Under the pieces are notes generated by a model. It was given only the letters and a program-made list of their open reading frames with translations. It was not told the origin of the DNA and did not search any database. This document shows, one piece after another, positions 4,753 to 7,019 of a stretch of 7,019 nt of DNA. Source of the stretch: an uncultured Clostridia bacterium (GTDB taxonomy: Bacteria; Bacillota; Clostridia; Christensenellales; UBA1242); assembly GCA_905236445.1 (NCBI GenBank), contig CAJOPQ010000042.1:1-7019 (forward strand), in the 5' to 3' direction. The number at the start of each line of letters is the position of its first letter. The stretch's first letter is position 1. A program made the position numbers and the translations under genes.

Positions 4753-5754
4753 CTATTCACTCTCGCCAATTAGTTTTGAATGGGATATAGCATTCTTCAT
4801 ATCGATGTCCGATTCAATGTTCTTAAGTCTATAATAATCCATAATACCAATATTGCCGTCTTTGAACGCTGTGCTTATTGCCATTGGCACCTCAGCCTCT
4901 GCATCTAGTAATTTCGCCTTCATTTCTTGCGTTTTTGCCTTCATTTCTTGTTCTGCAGCTATCGCCATAGCACGCCGTTCTTCTGCCCTTGCATTCGCTA
5001 TCTTGCTATCGGCCTCTGCACGCTCTGCCATAAGTCTGGCACCAATATTTTTACCCACATCAATATCTGCAATATCTATACTAAGTATCTCAAACGCCGT
5101 TCCTTTATCAAGACCTTTCTTAAATACCATCTTGGATATTATGTCTGGGTTCTCTAACACTTGCGAGTGCGATGAAGCAGAGCCTACGGTTGTGACAACG
5201 CCTTCTCCAACACGAGCAAGCACTGTATCCTCCCCTGCACCACCAATTAATGTATCTATGTTAGTCTTAACGGTAACTTTTACTTTTACCTCCAATTCGA
5301 TACCATCTTTGGCCACAGCAGAAATAGTTGGAGAAGTAATAACAACTGGTGTTACACAACTCTGGACTGCTTTCAAAATATCTCTGTTGGCTAAATCTAT
5401 TGCTTTGGCAGTTGCAACACTCAAGTTAAGTTTTGCCCCACGTGCAGTTATCAATGCCTCAACAACCCTATTAATATCGCCACCAGCCATAAGGTGCGTC
5501 TCCAGATCATCTATCTTGATCTTAACTCCACCTTTCTTGGCAGTGATGTAAGCGTCTACTAGTTTCGACACATCGTGTCGCCTAAGCTTGATTGCAATAA
5601 GTTTAATCGCAGACACATGCGCCCCACTCAACGCTGCCTTAAAATATACTTTCATTGGCACTAAGCCTATTACAATCGCAACCAAAATAATAACTATACA
5701 TAGTATAGCGACGCCAAAATATAACCATACGCTAGAAGATAGTAAATTAATCAT
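4753..5754 (-). CDS. floA: Flotillin-like membrane scaffold protein FloA (YqfA family)
   Basis: FloA is a membrane-anchored SPFH-domain protein that oligomerises in functional membrane microdomains and affects membrane fluidity, secretion and signalling complexes. At 333 residues it matches the B. subtilis length (331). An N-terminal hydrophobic anchor lies at about 9-33. The SPFH region follows, with signatures LETHLMAGG, VVEALITA, AIDLANRDILKAVQ, NIDTLIGGAGEDTVLARVGEG, SQVLENPD and GTAFEILSIDIADIDVGKNIGA. An Ala/Glu-rich coiled coil covers about 231-290 and includes an in-register heptad duplication, QEMKAKT/QEMKAKL, from a 21-bp tandem repeat at about 4911-4952. NIGIMDYYRLKNI near 310-322 is typical. 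GAGGA at 5767-5763, 8 bases before the ATG, supports the start. The gene leads a two-gene unit with the membrane protein at 4189-4749. NfeD, its usual partner, is not in the window. Confidence 0.97.
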   Translation of the reverse strand: MINLLSSSVWLYFGVAILCIVIILVAIVIGLVPMKVYFKAALSGAHVSAIKLIAIKLRRHDVSKLVDAYITAKKGGVKIKIDDLETHLMAGGDINRVVEALITARGAKLNLSVATAKAIDLANRDILKAVQSCVTPVVITSPTISAVAKDGIELEVKVKVTVKTNIDTLIGGAGEDTVLARVGEGVVTTVGSASSHSQVLENPDIISKMVFKKGLDKGTAFEILSIDIADIDVGKNIGARLMAERAEADSKIANARAEERRAMAIAAEQEMKAKTQEMKAKLLDAEAEVPMAISTAFKDGNIGIMDYYRLKNIESDIDMKNAISHSKLIGESE

Positions 5755-5826
5755 ACGACTTATCCTCGACTATGTTTCCTTTTGCCTATTTTTCTATCTT
5801 CCATTTTTCAATCTTAGTAGTATTGT

Positions 5827-5854
5827 ATCATATAACATTGTTTTGTCCTATCAA
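5827..5854 (-). promoter_or_regulatory. Possible floA promoter
   Basis: On the minus strand TTGATA (5854-5849) and TATGAT (5832-5827) are 16 bases apart, each close to sigma-A consensus. An overlapping TACAAT (5827-5822) is an alternative -10 but lacks a fitting -35. The leader would be about 65 bases long. Confidence 0.4.
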
Positions 5855-5889
5855 AATAAAGGGGTGGATTTACAATTTTTTTAAAAAAA

Positions 5890-5926
5890 TATGCTTAAGT
5901 AAAAATAAAAATATAATATAAGCATA
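5890..5926. repeat. 8-bp inverted repeat upstream of the YtxC-like gene
   Basis: TATGCTTA (5890-5897) and TAAGCATA (5919-5926) are perfect inverted copies 21 bases apart. The right arm overlaps the proposed -10 of the plus-strand promoter. Because both arms lie upstream of the expected start site, they would act as DNA (operator half-sites) rather than as an RNA hairpin. Confidence 0.45.
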
Positions 5927-5930
5927 CACT
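5905..5930 (+). promoter_or_regulatory. Candidate sigma-E-type sporulation promoter
   Basis: CATACACT (5923-5930) fits the sigma-E -10 consensus CATACAnT in full. The ATA core of a -35 element lies at 5905-5907, 15 bases before the -10, within the allowed spacing; the flanking bases of that -35 are all A and not distinctive. Transcription would start near 5936, about 23 bases before the ATG. A TATAAT at 5912-5917 has no partner -35. The region is very A/T-rich, which raises the chance of a false match. Confidence 0.4.
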
Positions 5931-5958
5931 AGTTATAAAGGAATTTTAATAGGATTAT

Positions 5959-6663
5959 ATGTGGGAATTAGACATTATTATTAACTACAAGTATCGTAAA
6001 TATCTCTTCTATATCAAAGATAGTATTATATCCAATCCCAAATACGACAAGAAAGGAGTCTTTGCTATCGTTAAAGATGGCAACAATGCAGTATTAAGCA
6101 TTGCAATACTAGAGCCAACAAAACAGTTGCTCAAAGACATTGAAGAATTAGTTGCGGAAACGCTAATATTTACCGAGAAAGAAGCATACATAACCAAATC
6201 AAGAAGACTGCCGAGGGGAGAATTTCGCCAAGCATTTGTTAAGGCATTAGTTTTACTTAATATGCAAAAAGAAATTGCATTAGCAAAAAAATATATTGAT
6301 TTGCAATCTAGCACAATCAATATACATTCACTATTTAGTTTTAGATTAAAACATCTAGAAGCAATATGGCAATCCCACCTGGACGCAATATGTCCCAATG
6401 ATATGGAAGTCAACAACGATAACTTACTGGACATATTGCAGGCAATTATTTCTAGTAACATCAAAAATGTTGAAGTTGTCATAACAGATGCTTATAGAAT
6501 CACAGCTAGAAATATTAATATAGTGGCTACCGACGAAGCAGATGTAATAGCCAATTTGATTCTCATCAGCCCAAAGAAAATAACTATAGACAAAAATGTT
6601 GTTCTAAGTGGCGACACTATAATATTGTTACAATATTTATTTCAGAATAAATTAGTATTATAA
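5959..6663 (+). CDS. Putative sporulation protein resembling YtxC
   Basis: This 234-residue soluble protein resembles the YtxC family, found in spore-forming Bacillota and of unknown biochemical role. The match is in the C-terminal half. HSLFSFRLKHLEAIW (123-137) fits the family's FI-FRLK-Y segment. A stretch with alternating strands (NVEVVITDAYRI, 170-181) follows, then DEADVIANLILISPKKITI (192-210), which fits the usual end pattern of an L-L-PKKI-I strand. The N-terminal 110 residues are a mixed domain and look divergent. At 234 residues it is shorter than YtxC as I recall it (somewhat under 300), and the cysteine-containing end is absent. AGGA at 5951-5954 is only 4 bases from the ATG; AAAGGA at 5937-5942 is too far. 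The gene is divergent from floA and stands alone. A possible sigma-E promoter upstream would agree with mother-cell expression. The gene is secure, the family assignment moderate. Confidence 0.6.
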   Translation: MWELDIIINYKYRKYLFYIKDSIISNPKYDKKGVFAIVKDGNNAVLSIAILEPTKQLLKDIEELVAETLIFTEKEAYITKSRRLPRGEFRQAFVKALVLLNMQKEIALAKKYIDLQSSTINIHSLFSFRLKHLEAIWQSHLDAICPNDMEVNNDNLLDILQAIISSNIKNVEVVITDAYRITARNINIVATDEADVIANLILISPKKITIDKNVVLSGDTIILLQYLFQNKLVL

Positions 6664-6682
6664 TTCAAAAATCTTAATTCGC

Positions 6683-6712
6683 AAAAAAAACATTCCGCTT
6701 ATGGAATGTTTT
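6683..6712. terminator. Bidirectional intrinsic terminator between converging genes
   Basis: AAAACATTCC (6687-6696) pairs with GGAATGTTTT (6703-6712) in a perfect 10-bp stem around a 6-base loop. On the minus strand it runs into eight U (6690-6683), making a strong terminator 7 bases after the minus-strand stop. On the plus strand the tail is TTTTCTTTG, so it is weaker for the YtxC-like gene, 19 bases upstream. Confidence 0.88.
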
Positions 6713-6719
6713 CTTTGTC

Positions 6720-7019
6720 TTACTTGTTGGATTTCTGTGTAACACTTAGAGACAATAATTCTTTGATTTCTTTCAACAATTCTTGTTCTGTTGGATTGTT
6801 TGCTCTCTCTTCTGCTTCGATTCTTGCTTGCTCTTCTGCGATTTGTTGCGCTTTCTCATCGGCAATTCTTTGTTTCTCAGCTTCATGTTCTGCCCACACT
6901 TCTTTGAATGGACGATTTTGCTCTTTTGCTTGTGCTTTAACTGCTTTTTTCTCTGCTCTTACTTCTTTACTATTCTGATGCTCAATAGTTCCCTTAAGGC
7001 TACTAAGTTTCTTATTAGC
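6720..7019 (-). CDS. mscL: C-terminal part of a probable large-conductance mechanosensitive channel MscL, truncated by the window edge
   Basis: An open minus-strand frame runs from the window end to TAA at 6722-6720 and gives 99 residues with no start codon, so the N-terminus lies outside. The end, NPTEQELLKEIKELLSLSV (75-93), fits the MscL C-terminal helix, normally written PTKEEELLTEIRDLL, which forms the cytoplasmic bundle of the pentameric osmotic safety valve. Before it lies a highly charged helical stretch (about 18-74) rich in Ala, Glu, Lys and Gln, longer than the usual short MscL linker. The membrane helices that would prove the identity are not visible. The same pattern could occur in another membrane protein with a coiled-coil tail. 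The plus-strand frame over the same bases is a Ser/Cys-rich shadow. Confidence 0.5.
   Translation of the reverse strand, partial: ANKKLSSLKGTIEHQNSKEVRAEKKAVKAQAKEQNRPFKEVWAEHEAEKQRIADEKAQQIAEEQARIEAEERANNPTEQELLKEIKELLSLSVTQKSNK

Noticed and set aside
4853..5551. Long plus-strand open frame (232 codons) opposite floA
   Set aside because: It lies wholly antisense to a clear FloA, and its Ala/Ser/Ile-rich composition is what the reverse of an Ala/Glu/Lys-rich coiled coil gives. No ribosome binding site or family resemblance.
5751..5775. Sigma-W-like promoter before floA: GAAAC, 16 bases, CGTAT on the minus strand
   Set aside because: B. subtilis floA is in the sigma-W regulon, but here the CGTAT box overlaps the ATG, so transcription would start inside the gene. 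The N-terminal anchor and ribosome binding site fix this ATG as the start.
5841..5850. SpoIIID-like site TAGGACAAAA on the minus strand
   Set aside because: It matches nine of ten positions of the consensus as I recall it, but such degenerate sites are frequent in A/T-rich DNA and this one lies well away from the proposed sigma-E promoter.
6706..6978. Plus-strand Ser/Cys-rich frame near the window end
   Set aside because: It is antisense to the MscL-like frame and overlaps the terminator hairpin of that gene; no ribosome binding site.

Overview
This is an AT-rich bacterial chromosome segment. It most likely comes from a low-GC Gram-positive (Bacillota), probably a spore-forming clostridial lineage. 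Four things point that way: the order rpsF-ssb-rpsR behind strong AGGAGG-type ribosome binding sites; a Bacillus-type FloA flotillin; a protein resembling the sporulation family YtxC with a possible sigma-E-type promoter; and sigma-A-like promoters with U-tailed hairpin terminators. The standard genetic code fits, because all reading frames are intact with TGA read as stop, although none of the 11 genes actually ends in TGA. I cannot name a species.

Layout. (1) 1-1268, plus strand: the C-terminal two thirds of the GTPase YchF, then a Lys/Glu-rich protein I do not recognise, ending at a hairpin terminator shared with the converging gene. (2) 1325-2116, minus strand: a PIG-L/LmbE-type zinc deacetylase with AHQDD in place of the usual AHPDD. 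(3) 2117-2501: a divergent intergenic region holding the rpsF promoter and a leader that can fold like the S6:S18-binding rpsF leader. (4) 2502-3521, plus strand: rpsF, ssb and rpsR, ended by a hairpin terminator; a second hairpin facing the other way follows immediately. (5) 3624-4046, minus strand: an unrecognised 140-residue soluble protein with its own near-consensus promoter, whose -35 lies in a perfect palindrome. (6) 4189-5754, minus strand: floA, followed 3 bases later by a single-pass membrane protein of unknown family. (7) 5959-6663, plus strand: the YtxC-like protein, divergent from floA. (8) 6720-7019, minus strand: the C-terminal end of a protein that looks like the mechanosensitive channel MscL, running off the window.

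The rpsF-ssb-rpsR block is a classical housekeeping operon linking ribosome assembly with DNA replication and repair; its leader suggests feedback by S6:S18. The floA unit is likely a membrane-microdomain operon in which the usual NfeD partner is not visible and a charged single-pass protein follows instead. I see no mobile element, CRISPR array, tRNA or rRNA. The items most worth following up are the FloA partner, the sigma-E-like promoter before the YtxC-like gene, the diverged S6:S18 leader, and the two unrecognised genes.
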